DNA of 48,678 bases from Cryptosporangium minutisporangium (GTDB taxonomy: Bacteria; Actinomycetota; Actinomycetes; Mycobacteriales; Cryptosporangiaceae): positions 26,394-75,071 of the forward strand of contig NZ_BAAAYN010000056.1 in assembly GCF_039536245.1 (NCBI RefSeq), given 5' to 3'. The notes below the pieces were generated by a model that worked only from the letters and a program-made list of their open reading frames with translations, did no database searches and was not told where the DNA came from. This document shows positions 25,316 through 33,515 of this stretch, piece by piece (the first letter of the stretch is position 1; every line of letters starts with the position of its first letter). Both the position numbers and the translations under genes were made by a program.

Positions 25316-26869
25316 TCAGTCGCGCAGCACGCAGACCGTGGCGAGCGTCGGGTCGGCGGCACCGTGGATGTGCATGCCGGTGTCGACCGCGCGGGTCAGT
25401 GCGGCGACCGTGTCGCGGTCGAGGTACTCACCGGGCATCACGGCCGGGACTCCCGGCGGGTACGGCGTGATCGGCTCCGCGCTCGTTCGTCCGACGGCCC
25501 GCGCGAGCGGGACGGCCTCGGTCGCGGCGAAGTGCGCCTCGCGCGGGGTGCAGATCTGCTTGCGAGGGGCGAGCAGCGCGGCGACCAGCTGACCGTCCCA
25601 GGCCGGACGCAACCGTCGGCGAGGGCTGCAGGACAGCGTGCGCAGCGCCGTGACGAGGGCGTCCACCACGTCCGGGGAGGTACAGGTGGTGATCGCCACG
25701 AACAGGTTGCTCTCGTCGGCGCCCTCGACGGCTACCGCCGGGTGGAGCAGCCCGCTGGTACCGCGGCCGGGGCCGGGCGACCGCAGCAGCCTCTCCAGTT
25801 CGAGGCCGGTGACGCCGAGCCCGCGGACGCTGATGACCAGCCGCAGCGGGTCGAAGCGCTCCTGGGGAACGCCGAGGTCCTCGGCCTCGGCGACCCGTAC
25901 GCCGGGGATCGCGGCGAGCCGCCGCCGCGCGTCGGCGACCAGCTCCAGCGTCCGGTCGAGCAGGACGCGGCCGCGGCTGACCATCGTGCGGCGCGCCTCG
26001 TCGATGCTCGCGAGCACCGGTAGCAGCGGGCTGGTCGTCTGGGTCATCTGGACGGTACGGCCGATCCGGCCGGCGTCGACCCGGTCGCCCCGGATCAGGA
26101 TGATCGCCGCGCCGGACGGCGCCGCCAGCATCTTGTGCGCGGAGGTCACCGCCACGTCGGCGCCGGCCGTGATCGCGTTCTCCGGCAGGTCGGGGTGGAA
26201 CGGGAGGTGCGCGCCCCAGGCCTCGTCGACGAAGAGCGGCGCGTCGTGCCGGTGTGCGACCGCGGCGAGCGCCCGGACGTCCGAGCAGGCGCCGGCGTAT
26301 CCGGGGCTGACCATGCTCACCAGGCCCGCGCGGTGTCCCCCGGCGGCCAGGTCGCTGAGGGTGCGGTCCAGGGAGACCGGGTCGATGCCGAGGCTGATCC
26401 CGAAGCCGCCCTGGTCGAGCCGGGGCGTGACCCAGTGCGGCGTCGCGCCGGAGAGCACCAGGCCGGCGAGCGTCGACGTGTGGCTGTCCCGTGCGACGAC
26501 GACGTGGTCGGTGCCCGGCCCGGCGGCTTGCTGGTGCGCCAGGTGGACGGCGCGGTTGCCGCCGGACGAACCGTCGAGCAGGAACAGGGCCTCGTCCGAG
26601 CCCCACGCCTTGGCGGCGAGCGCCTCGGCACCGCGGCGGGCGGCGGTCGCGTCCGCGGGCGTCAGCCACACGTCGGACGCGAGGAAGGTGCCGCCGAGCA
26701 GCTTGCGGAGGCCCGAGCCGACCGTGCGGCCACCGGCGTGGCCGGGGACGTGCAGGGCGCCGGTGTCGCAGCCGCGGTAGCGGATGATCGCGTCGACCAG
26801 CGGTGCCGAGCCGTGCGCGGCGTCGTAGAGAACCGGCCGGTCGCCGGAGGAGAGGGCAACGGCGGTCAT
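25316..26869 (-). CDS. Orn/Lys/Arg-type PLP decarboxylase
   Basis: This is a 517-residue fold-type I PLP enzyme of the compact Orn/Lys/Arg decarboxylase group (aromatic/basic amino-acid decarboxylase III). Visible are the N-terminal LHVPGHAGG, the phosphate loop LLDGSSGGN, the cofactor Asp in PLFVDEAWGAHLPFH (Asp215) and the Schiff-base lysine in VTSAHKMLAAPSG (Lys246). The C-terminal ITPYPPGVPAVMPGE is typical. Substrate (arginine, lysine or ornithine) cannot be told from the sequence. It overlaps the upstream SMR-like gene as ATGA and precedes the NOS-like gene by 62 bp, so it is the second gene of a likely operon. Confidence 0.92.
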   Translation of the reverse strand: MTAVALSSGDRPVLYDAAHGSAPLVDAIIRYRGCDTGALHVPGHAGGRTVGSGLRKLLGGTFLASDVWLTPADATAARRGAEALAAKAWGSDEALFLLDGSSGGNRAVHLAHQQAAGPGTDHVVVARDSHTSTLAGLVLSGATPHWVTPRLDQGGFGISLGIDPVSLDRTLSDLAAGGHRAGLVSMVSPGYAGACSDVRALAAVAHRHDAPLFVDEAWGAHLPFHPDLPENAITAGADVAVTSAHKMLAAPSGAAIILIRGDRVDAGRIGRTVQMTQTTSPLLPVLASIDEARRTMVSRGRVLLDRTLELVADARRRLAAIPGVRVAEAEDLGVPQERFDPLRLVISVRGLGVTGLELERLLRSPGPGRGTSGLLHPAVAVEGADESNLFVAITTCTSPDVVDALVTALRTLSCSPRRRLRPAWDGQLVAALLAPRKQICTPREAHFAATEAVPLARAVGRTSAEPITPYPPGVPAVMPGEYLDRDTVAALTRAVDTGMHIHGAADPTLATVCVLRD

Positions 26870-27426
26870 CGGTTCGCCGTCCTTTCACCGATGACCGCCG
26901 TGCCGCCTACCGCGCCGGACGGACCGGCGGTCGGGGAGGGTGCGATCGAGGCGGATTTGGCGGACTTTCCGTTCGGGGCGAGGATCATGTAGGTCATCAG
27001 CGCGAAGATCACGGCCATCGCGGCCCACTTGCCTGCCGGCACCACGACGCCGTTCTCGACCCGGTCCATCACCAGGACGCCTACCTGCAGCAGGACGATC
27101 CAGCCGAGGGTCACGGTGCCGAGCTCCGCCCACTGCAGGCTCGCCGCGTACACCCCGAACAGGCCCAGGAACGCGATCGCTCCGGCCGACCACCAGAGCT
27201 GGTGACCGTTGTCCATGTAGCGCATCGCGCAGTAGCTGCCGATCAGGTCCAGGCCGGCGAGCGCGACCATGGCGGCGATCCCCATCGGGGAGAACTCGAG
27301 ACTCTTGCTGGCGACGATCGGTTCGGCCAGCGCCGACGCGACGGTTGGTTCGTGCAGGGACGCGGGGAGACGGAAGACGTCGGCAACAGGTGCCGACGTA
27401 GCGTCCACGGTCGTGTAAATGGCCAT
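26866..27426 (-). CDS. SMR-like four-helix membrane protein
   Basis: A 186-residue protein with four hydrophobic helices at about 48-69, 78-98, 102-121 and 131-150, the layout of small multidrug resistance exporters. Helix 1 reads ALAGLDLIGSYCAM, placing Asp60 where EmrE has its essential Glu14 (LAEVIG); helix 3 has Trp109 in LGWIVLLQVG, like EmrE Trp63. Unlike SMR proteins it has a 45-residue N-terminal extension and a 35-residue polar tail. SMR relatives export organic cations, including guanidinium, so a link with the decarboxylase product is possible but unproven. ATG 27426 has GGAAGGTG upstream and the conserved leader (copy B). First gene of the cluster. Confidence 0.65.
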   Translation of the reverse strand: MAIYTTVDATSAPVADVFRLPASLHEPTVASALAEPIVASKSLEFSPMGIAAMVALAGLDLIGSYCAMRYMDNGHQLWWSAGAIAFLGLFGVYAASLQWAELGTVTLGWIVLLQVGVLVMDRVENGVVVPAGKWAAMAVIFALMTYMILAPNGKSAKSASIAPSPTAGPSGAVGGTAVIGERTANR

Positions 27427-27528
27427 CAGCGCTCCACCTTCCTCACGGACGGCGCCCCGAGAGGTTCCGTCGCTGAGGGATACGCTCGCCTACGGTGCGT
27501 AAGGAGACATCGGTCGACTGACGTAGAC
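27427..27528 (-). promoter_or_regulatory. Conserved structured 5' leader (copy B) of SMR-like gene
   Basis: Partner of the leader at 23941-24045. The identical 24-base block is at 27505-27528, CAGCGACGGAACC at 27463-27475 and GGAAGGTG at 27435-27442. The spacers are 29 here against 28 bases there, and their sequences differ while keeping potential stems. Upstream, GTGTCCCG and CGTACG are also shared. The rest of 27529-27732 shows nothing else except the -10 of the next plus-strand gene. Confidence 0.6.
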
Positions 27529-27720
27529 GCGAAGCACGCAGCGGGACACCGCCGTACGTCTGCGGGAATTGCATTGCAGGTACGGCGGGTTGGGCGGGTG
27601 GTCTTCCGTCGAACGGCTGAGTGGACGGTGGACGCACGGATCGCGGGCCCGAAGAGTTCACGGCTTCGCCCGCGACGAAGTTCACGGGTTCCCGGGGCGG
27701 GCGACGCGGCGCCGACCCGA

Positions 27721-27726
27721 TAAGGT
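27721..27726 (+). promoter_or_regulatory. Candidate leaderless -10 box (TAAGGT)
   Basis: CCCGATAAGGT is followed by six bases and the GTG start at 27733. The same CCCGATAAGGT string precedes the Hsp70-like gene (39661-39669). No good -35 is visible. Confidence 0.45.
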
Positions 27727-27732
27727 CGCCGC

Positions 27733-28281
27733 GTGTCGGACATCTCCCCCTCGCCCGCGCGGACCACGGTTCGCCAGGTCGCGATCGGGCTCGTCGTCGT
27801 CGGCGCGCTCAACCTGGTCCTCGGCCTGCTCGCCTGCTGCGGCCGGGTCGCCCGCCTCGGGCAGAACGACACGTCGACGCTCTCCTCCGACGCGGAGACC
27901 GCCGGCTACCTGACCTACGTCGTCCTCGCCCTGCTCTCGTTCCCCCTCGGCGCCGTGACCCTGGCCGCCGGAATCGCCCTGCTGCAGGGAAAGTCCCGGA
28001 CGTTCGGTGTGGTCGGGGCCGTGGCGGCGGTGATCCCGCTCTCCTGCTGTTTCCTGGTCGGCATCCCGGTCGGGGTGTGGGCGCTGATCGTGCTCAACCG
28101 AGAGGACGTCAAGGCCCTGTTCGCCGGGAGTCCGCCGCCCAACGGCTACCCGCCCGGTGGCTTCCCGCCCGCATACCCGCCCCCGCCGCCCGGCCCGACG
28201 CAACCCGGCCCGACACCGCCCGGACCGACACCGCCCGGACCGACTCCGCCCGGACCGCCTCCGCCGCCGCCCGGCTGGTGA
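27733..28281 (+). CDS. Small membrane protein with proline-rich tail
   Basis: A 182-residue protein with three or four hydrophobic segments (VAIGLVVVGALNLVLGLLAC, LTYVVLALLSFPLGAVTLAAG, FGVVGAVAAVIPLSCCFLVG, GVWALIVL) resembling DUF4190-type or CD20-like small membrane proteins. It has a Pro/Gly-rich tail of repeated PGPTP units that would lie in the cytosol or periplasm. Function is unknown. The GTG at 27733 is likely leaderless. Confidence 0.75.
   Translation: MSDISPSPARTTVRQVAIGLVVVGALNLVLGLLACCGRVARLGQNDTSTLSSDAETAGYLTYVVLALLSFPLGAVTLAAGIALLQGKSRTFGVVGAVAAVIPLSCCFLVGIPVGVWALIVLNREDVKALFAGSPPPNGYPPGGFPPAYPPPPPGPTQPGPTPPGPTPPGPTPPGPPPPPPGW
28204..28263 (+). repeat. 15-bp tandem repeat coding PGPTP
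   Basis: Four units of the type CCCGGACCGACACCG (28204, 28219, 28234, 28249) with small changes encode the proline-rich tail. Confidence 0.9.
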
Positions 28282-28366
28282 CGCGCACCCCCGCGGGTCG
28301 GCACCGGCCCTGAGCCGGTGTGCTGCTGCTCGGTACGGTCGAGCGGAGCGACAGCGAGGGGTGGTC

Positions 28367-29122
28367 ATGGCGAGTGGTCCGCCGTCCGGAGGCGGGTTCC
28401 TCCGATGGGTCGAGCTCACCGGGGCGCCGGACGGGCCGCCGCGCTATCCGTTCACGCTGCCGGTCGTCGCCGCGCTGCGGGACGCCGGACGGCTGGAGCT
28501 GGACCCGGCGGTGACGTTCCTGATCGGGGACAACGGCACCGGCAAGTCGACGCTGATCGAGGCGATCGCGGTCGCAGCCGGCTTCAACCCCGAGGGCGGT
28601 TCACGGAACTTCCGGTTCGCGACCCGGTCCACCGAGTCGCCGCTGGGTGAGCACCTCACGCTGGTCCGTGGGGTGGCCAAGCCGCGCACCGGGTTCTTCC
28701 TGCGCGCCGAGTCGTTCTACAACGTCGCCACCGAGATCGAACGGCTCGGTGTCTTCGATGGCTACGGCGGCCAGAGCCTGCACGAGCGCTCGCACGGCGA
28801 GTCGTTCCTCGACCTGGCGGCGCACCGGTTCGGGCCGCGGGGCCTGTACCTGCTGGACGAACCGGAGGCCGCGCTCTCGGTGCAGGGCTGCCTCGCGCTG
28901 CTCACCCGGATCCGTGACCTGGTGGACGCCGGGTCGCAGTTCGTCATCGCCACCCACTCGCCGATCCTGCTGGCGTCGCCGGACGCCCGGATCCTGCAGA
29001 TCGAGGACGGTGGCACGATCCGCTCGGTCGGGTACGACGAGGCGCAGCCCGTCGAGTGGACCCGGGAGTTCCTCGCCGACCCGCAGCGCTACCTGCACTA
29101 CCTGTTCGCCGACCCGGCCTGA
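28367..29122 (+). CDS. AAA/ABC-type ATPase (predicted)
   Basis: This 251-residue ATPase has the Walker A FLIGDNGTGKSTLIEAIAVA at about residue 46-65, a linker with SHGESFLDL in the signature position, Walker B GLYLLDEPEAALS and the switch histidine in FVIATHSPILLAS. It belongs to the soluble AAA_21-like ATPases related to ABC and Rad50 domains. No membrane partner is next to it, so transport is doubtful. ATG 28367 follows GCGAGGGG; its 3' end overlaps the convergent membrane-protein gene by 25 bp. Confidence 0.85.
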   Translation: MASGPPSGGGFLRWVELTGAPDGPPRYPFTLPVVAALRDAGRLELDPAVTFLIGDNGTGKSTLIEAIAVAAGFNPEGGSRNFRFATRSTESPLGEHLTLVRGVAKPRTGFFLRAESFYNVATEIERLGVFDGYGGQSLHERSHGESFLDLAAHRFGPRGLYLLDEPEAALSVQGCLALLTRIRDLVDAGSQFVIATHSPILLASPDARILQIEDGGTIRSVGYDEAQPVEWTREFLADPQRYLHYLFADPA

Positions 29123-30138
29123 TCCGGGCGGCCGCGCAGCGCGCGCACAGCGGTGGCGGCAGGCGCGGTGCCCACCAGCACGACGGCGACGACGAGCAGG
29201 ACGATCGCCGCCGGCAGGCCCGGTCCGGCGGAGTCCGTGCCGCGCGCTCCGGCGAACGCGGCGCCCAGCGCGGCCCCCAGCAGGCCCAGCGTCGTCCCGG
29301 CCAGCCACCGCGGCCGGACGCCCGACGGGCCGGCGCACGCGAGCCAGAGACCGATCGCGCCCACCGCGAGCACGACCGTCCCGGCCCACCACGGCGATGC
29401 GCTCCACCCCCACACCACCGCCACCTCGATGTCCGCGACGCTGCTCCAGGCCGCCGAGTCGTCGTCGCGGACGACGGTCTCCGTCCGGTCGGTGGTCGTC
29501 CGTACCGCCCAGGTCCACGTGCTCACCCAGGCCAGCGCGGCGGCCACCGCGAGCAGCAGAACCTCCCGCACGTCCCAGGTCGGTGACCGGAATCGCGGCG
29601 GGAGCCGACCCGCCGCGGCTTCCCGCCCCACCACGCGGAGGCCGATCCCGGCCAGCGCCAGCAGCGCGGCGCCCGCACCGACGACGTCCGGACCGCGGCC
29701 GCCGAGCGGCGCGGCGACCGATACCGCCTCGGCCTCGGCCGGTCTATCCAGCTCCGCCTCGCCCGCCCGGTACAGCTCCGCGTCGTAGAACGAATCCGAG
29801 TAGGTCGCCCCCGGCAGCGGGATCTCCACGGCCAGCCGCGGCGCGGCGTCGGCGGACGACAGTTCGACTACCGGGGTCAGGTACCAGGAGACACCGCACC
29901 AGAGCACCGCCCCGACGAGCACCGGCACCGCGAGCAGCCCGGCCCGGCCCGGCCGGCCGGCCCGCCCCGCCGGGCCCCAGCGGAGCCACATCGCGCAGCC
30001 GAGGAGCCCGAGCAGCGCCGGCGACAGCCACCGGTAGGCCACCAGGTCCAGCAGCAGTCCGACGCCGAAAACGAACGCGGCGACCAGGACGATGCGGCGC
30101 GACCAGACGGTGCGGCGGTCGGAGGACGGTGCGGTCAC
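29098..30138 (-). CDS. Polytopic membrane protein, function unknown
   Basis: I do not recognise this 346-residue protein. Hydrophobic segments are IVLVAAFVFGVGLLLDLVAY, ALLGLLGCAMWL, GLLAVPVLVGAVLWCGVSWY, VVGAGAALLALAGIGL, VLLLAVAAALAWVSTWTWAV, WWAGTVVLAVGAIGLWLACA, TTLGLLGAALGAAFAG and AAIVLLVVAVVLVGTAPA. A polar loop with two acidic stretches (about 95-150) lies outside or inside between them. GTG 30138 (VTAPSSDRR) is the best start; the frame runs further upstream without homologous content. Confidence 0.7.
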   Translation of the reverse strand: MTAPSSDRRTVWSRRIVLVAAFVFGVGLLLDLVAYRWLSPALLGLLGCAMWLRWGPAGRAGRPGRAGLLAVPVLVGAVLWCGVSWYLTPVVELSSADAAPRLAVEIPLPGATYSDSFYDAELYRAGEAELDRPAEAEAVSVAAPLGGRGPDVVGAGAALLALAGIGLRVVGREAAAGRLPPRFRSPTWDVREVLLLAVAAALAWVSTWTWAVRTTTDRTETVVRDDDSAAWSSVADIEVAVVWGWSASPWWAGTVVLAVGAIGLWLACAGPSGVRPRWLAGTTLGLLGAALGAAFAGARGTDSAGPGLPAAIVLLVVAVVLVGTAPAATAVRALRGRPDQAGSANR

Positions 30139-30343
30139 GGCAGCGGACTGTAGCGGCCACCGCGGCGCGCGCGCCGTCAGTCGGCCAGACCCGGCCACCC
30201 GGCCGCAGAGACCCGGAGGTAGCCCGCGATGTGACCTGGGCCACGCCGTGTATCTCCGGCCCGGTTCGCGGGTCTGTGCCTGTGACAGCGCGCCACGAAC
30301 CGCAACAACGGAGCGGGCGCACCGCGAAGGAGAGGGGAACTCC

Positions 30344-31801
30344 GTGCCGACCAAGGAAATCGTCGTCGCACCGAGGCCGGTGCCGTACGGATCCGCGAGC
30401 AACGACTTGAACGACGAGTCGGCCGCGATCCGCTGGGCCACCCGCCTCGGCGAGGCCAAGCGCTCGGTCGACCGGTTCGTCCACGAGGTGCGCTACCGTC
30501 CGCCGCGCAGCCGCACCGCCCGCATGCTGGTGCTGATCCCGGCGCACAACGAGGAAGCGGTGATCGCGAAGACACTCGACGCGCTGCTCACCCAGTCCCG
30601 CGTCCCGGACCGGATCGTCGTCATCGCCGACAACTGCACCGACGACACCGAGAAGATCGCCCGCCGCTACCGCGGGGTCACGGTCATGCGGACGGTCGAC
30701 AACCACGACCGCAAGGTCGGCGCCCTGAACCAGGCGTGGCGCCGCTGGCAGGCCGGCTACGACTTCATCGCCGGCATCGACGCGGACACCCAGCTCGCCC
30801 CCGACTGCCTCCAGCAGCTCGAGGAGGAGCTCGCCAACACCCCGAAGGCGGGCGGCGTGATGGCCCGCTACACGTTCGACCAGCGTCTGGGCGCCACCCC
30901 GATGGCCCGCCTGCTGATCCGCCTGCAGCGGCTCGAGTTCGCCAGCTGGACGATGGACGCACTGCAGAAGAACCGGACCACCTACGTCCTCGGCGGCCAG
31001 GCGTCGCTTTTCAACGCCGACGCGTTACGGCGGGTCACCGAGCACAACAACACCCCCGGCCCGTGGGACGCCTCGGCGCAGGTCGAGGACATGCAGCTCA
31101 CCGGTGACCTGCGGGCCATGCGGTACGAGACGCTGGTCTCCCCCTCCGCCCGTGCCCACGCCGGCGCGATGCTCACGGTCCGCTCGCTCTGGGCGCAGCG
31201 CCGGAAGTGGGACGAGGGCATGGCTCGCCTGCTCGCGAAGCCGCAGCTGTCCAAGTGGACCGCGACGCTCTGGCGTCAGCAGCTCTCGCTGCTCTCCAAC
31301 GGCGTCACCCGGGTGCTCTTCCTCTTCCTGCTCACGTTCTCGCTGATGGTGAACCAGTTCGTCTGGTCCTGGTGGTGGCTCACCCCGACGGTGGTCGCGT
31401 CGCTGCTCAACGCCCGGGTGGCGTGGCAGGTGCCGAACCGCACGATGGGTGACGTGGTGACCGCGGCGCTGCTCTTCCCGGTCGAGTTCTACCTCTGGTT
31501 CCGGCTGGCCTGCACCACCGCGTCCTGGTCGAACGTCCTGGCCGGCATCAAGCGGGACGGCTGGGAAGACCAGGCCCGGGCCGAGCGCGGCGCCTCCAAC
31601 GGCCCCGGCCGGGTGATCACCGCCGTCGCGATCATCGCGGTGCTCGCCGGTCTCACCGTGTTCGGCTGGCTGAACTCGCCGCTGTGGCTGCAGGAGCGGG
31701 TGCTGACCGTCGGCTGGTCGCTGCTCGCGGTGGTCACCGTCCTGCAGACCCTGATGATGCTGATCCGGGTGGTCCGCCCCAGCCGCGGCTACCGTCCGTG
31801 A
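30344..31801 (+). CDS. Family 2 glycosyltransferase, membrane-bound
   Basis: A 485-residue processive-type GT2 enzyme: ARMLVLIPAHNEEAVIAKTL starts the GT-A fold at about residue 60, DNCTDDT follows, IDADTQLAPD supplies the metal DxD, QVEDMQLTGD the acceptor-side acid and QRRKWDEG the Q-x-x-R/K-W-like motif. The C-terminus has four or more membrane segments (VLFLFLLTFSLMVNQFVWSW, VVTAALLFPVEFYLWF, VITAVAIIAVLAGLTVF, LLAVVTVLQTLMMLI). It probably makes an extracellular polysaccharide or adds sugars to a lipid; the product is unknown. GTG start with AAGGAGAGGGG upstream. Confidence 0.9.
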   Translation: MPTKEIVVAPRPVPYGSASNDLNDESAAIRWATRLGEAKRSVDRFVHEVRYRPPRSRTARMLVLIPAHNEEAVIAKTLDALLTQSRVPDRIVVIADNCTDDTEKIARRYRGVTVMRTVDNHDRKVGALNQAWRRWQAGYDFIAGIDADTQLAPDCLQQLEEELANTPKAGGVMARYTFDQRLGATPMARLLIRLQRLEFASWTMDALQKNRTTYVLGGQASLFNADALRRVTEHNNTPGPWDASAQVEDMQLTGDLRAMRYETLVSPSARAHAGAMLTVRSLWAQRRKWDEGMARLLAKPQLSKWTATLWRQQLSLLSNGVTRVLFLFLLTFSLMVNQFVWSWWWLTPTVVASLLNARVAWQVPNRTMGDVVTAALLFPVEFYLWFRLACTTASWSNVLAGIKRDGWEDQARAERGASNGPGRVITAVAIIAVLAGLTVFGWLNSPLWLQERVLTVGWSLLAVVTVLQTLMMLIRVVRPSRGYRP

Positions 31802-31869
31802 CGATCAGCGTCCTCTAGACCACCTCGGCCGGGTCGTCCCCTCCGCGCGGCCGGGGTCGGAAACAGATA

Positions 31870-31899
31870 GCCCCTGCATCGGCTCCCCGATGCAGGGGC
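31870..31899. terminator. Rho-independent-type terminator
   Basis: A perfect 13-bp stem GCCCCTGCATCGG/CCGATGCAGGGGC with a CTCC loop is followed by CTTCTG. It serves the glycosyltransferase and the convergent secreted-protein gene. Confidence 0.9.
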
Positions 31900-31945
31900 C
31901 TTCTGCTGTGCGGATCCGGACGCTGGCCGGCGAACCGCGCGCTGG

Positions 31946-32452
31946 TCAGATCGCGTCGTGGGGTAGCAGGTGCCACAGCTGGCTCGGGTCGCCGTCGGAC
32001 GCCGCGGCCACCCGGACCTGCGACGGATGGGTCGGATCGGCGGCCAGCACCGTGCCCGAGCGCCGGTTCAGCAGCCGGTAGACGCCCGGCGAGACCGGCA
32101 CCCGAATCCAGTCGTTCTCCGGTTCCCGGACGGGATTCGCGGGGTCCTCGCACCGCCGAGCGGTTACCCGGCCGGAGCCGTTGGCGGTGAGGCACGTGCC
32201 GAGGTAGTCGGTGAGGCGGAAGTACGGCTCGCCACCGCCCTTGGGAGTCGCGACGGTCGCCGACTCGCTCCAGACCTGGGTTCGGTCGTAGAGGCAGGGT
32301 GCGAGCTGAGCCTTGGTCGCGTGCGGGCTGGTGGGGACGGTCCGCGTGAGGCAGCGGCTGTCGGCCTGGTTGACGAGGTAGCCGGCGAACGTCGGTTCCG
32401 GGACGGCCTCCGCCGTCGCCGCCGAGCCGGAGACCGCGACGCCGAGGATCAC
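31946..32452 (-). CDS. Secreted ricin-B-like (beta-trefoil) protein
   Basis: A small exported protein with ricin-B-lectin-like repeats: YLVNQADSRCLTRT, YLGTCLTANGSG, YRLLNRRSGTVLAAD, then QLWHLL; paired cysteines (RCLTRT/APCLYD, TCLTAN/RRCEDP) would be oxidised outside the cell. It may bind carbohydrate; no catalytic domain is present. The best standard start, GTG 32452, leaves a signal peptide without its charged n-region. In frame upstream, SIRQAFFATFCTLGVILGVA completes it, starting at an ATC codon (32497-32495) five bases after a perfect AAGGAG (32508-32503). So the real start may be a rare ATC codon. Confidence 0.7.
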   Translation of the reverse strand: MILGVAVSGSAATAEAVPEPTFAGYLVNQADSRCLTRTVPTSPHATKAQLAPCLYDRTQVWSESATVATPKGGGEPYFRLTDYLGTCLTANGSGRVTARRCEDPANPVREPENDWIRVPVSPGVYRLLNRRSGTVLAADPTHPSQVRVAAASDGDPSQLWHLLPHDAI

Positions 32453-32546
32453 GCCGAGGGTGCAGAAGGTCGCGAAGAATGCTTGTCGGATCGAGATAAG
32501 GGCTCCTTCGACGGCTCGCCGGGGAGCGAGAACGTGGGATCGGATG

Positions 32547-32565
32547 GCCGGTGTGTCACACCGGC
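32547..32565. terminator. Inverted repeat after NAD kinase gene
   Basis: GCCGGTGTG and CACACCGGC flank a single base. It lies between the nadK stop and the secreted-protein gene, and could be a terminator or an operator. Confidence 0.5.
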
Positions 32566-32635
32566 ACCGAGCCCAGAATCGAAGGAGTTCTGCACGGGGA
32601 CCGTCCGCGCGCGAACGGCCCGGACGTTCGGTTGC

Positions 32636-33511
32636 TCATTGATACGACGCGCCGTCGACCAGACCGAGCTTGCGCCGGACACGCTGGTAGAACGTCGCCT
32701 CGCCGAGCCGGACGACCCGGGCCGCGTCCGGATCGGTCCGCAGGTCGAGCCTGGTGCCGGGCTCGGCGGTGCCGGCGACCACCCCGTCGACCTCGACGGC
32801 GAGCGCTCCGCTGCCCGGCTCGACGGTCAGCGCGAGGCTCTCCGCGCAGTCCAGGACGACCGACCGGTTGAACGCCGAGTGCGGGGCCGCCGGGGTGACG
32901 ACCAGCCCTTTGACGGTCGGCGAGATGATCGGACCGCCGGCCGAGAAGCTGTACGCGGTCGAGCCGGTGGCGGTGGCCACCACGACGGCGTCCGCGGCGT
33001 AGCGCAGGAACGGCTGGCCGCCGACGCTCAGCTCGACCGAGGCCAGCCCGTGGCCCGGCGTCCGGACCAGCGCGACGTCGTTGAACGCGAGCAGCTGCGA
33101 GGGGCCGTTCTCCCACGCCGGCACTGATCCGGCCACCGCGGACCGCGGCTCGACCCGGTACTCCCCCGCGTCGATCTGGCCGAGCGCGGCCGCGAGGTCG
33201 GGGACGTCGACCTCGGCGAGGAAGCCCAGGCGACCGAGGTTGACCGGCAGGATCGCACCGTGGCGCCGGTGCATCATTCGCATCGCGCGCAGCATCGTGC
33301 CGTCGCCACCGAGGCTGATCACCAGTTCGCAGGAGGCCGCCAGCTCCTCCGCGTCGACCGGCACGGCCTCGCAGTTGATCCGCCGGACCTCCTCCTTGAG
33401 CCCGAGCACCTCGACACCCTTGCCCCGGGCCCACTCGAGGATGGTGTCGATCGCCTGCTGGGAGTCGCGCGCCGGATGCAGGACCAGGCCGACCTTACGG
33501 AGAACGCCCAC
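32636..33511 (-). CDS. nadK: NAD kinase-like protein
   Basis: NAD kinase phosphorylates NAD+ to NADP+ with ATP or polyphosphate. The 291-residue protein shows the family's LVISLGGDGTMLRA (about 65-78), NLGRLGFLAEVD, the NAD-binding FNDVALVR and TATGSTAYSFSAGGP, all in order. GTG start. It is four bases behind the methyltransferase stop, so the two form an operon. The identification is firm for the family; co-substrate choice is not visible. Confidence 0.95.
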   Translation of the reverse strand: MGVLRKVGLVLHPARDSQQAIDTILEWARGKGVEVLGLKEEVRRINCEAVPVDAEELAASCELVISLGGDGTMLRAMRMMHRRHGAILPVNLGRLGFLAEVDVPDLAAALGQIDAGEYRVEPRSAVAGSVPAWENGPSQLLAFNDVALVRTPGHGLASVELSVGGQPFLRYAADAVVVATATGSTAYSFSAGGPIISPTVKGLVVTPAAPHSAFNRSVVLDCAESLALTVEPGSGALAVEVDGVVAGTAEPGTRLDLRTDPDAARVVRLGEATFYQRVRRKLGLVDGASYQ

Positions 33512-33515
33512 CCGG

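Noticed and set aside
27443-27574. 43-codon upstream ORF (MQFPQTYGG..) in leader B
   Set aside because: No Shine-Dalgarno sequence; the frame is open but cannot be separated from the RNA/DNA conservation.
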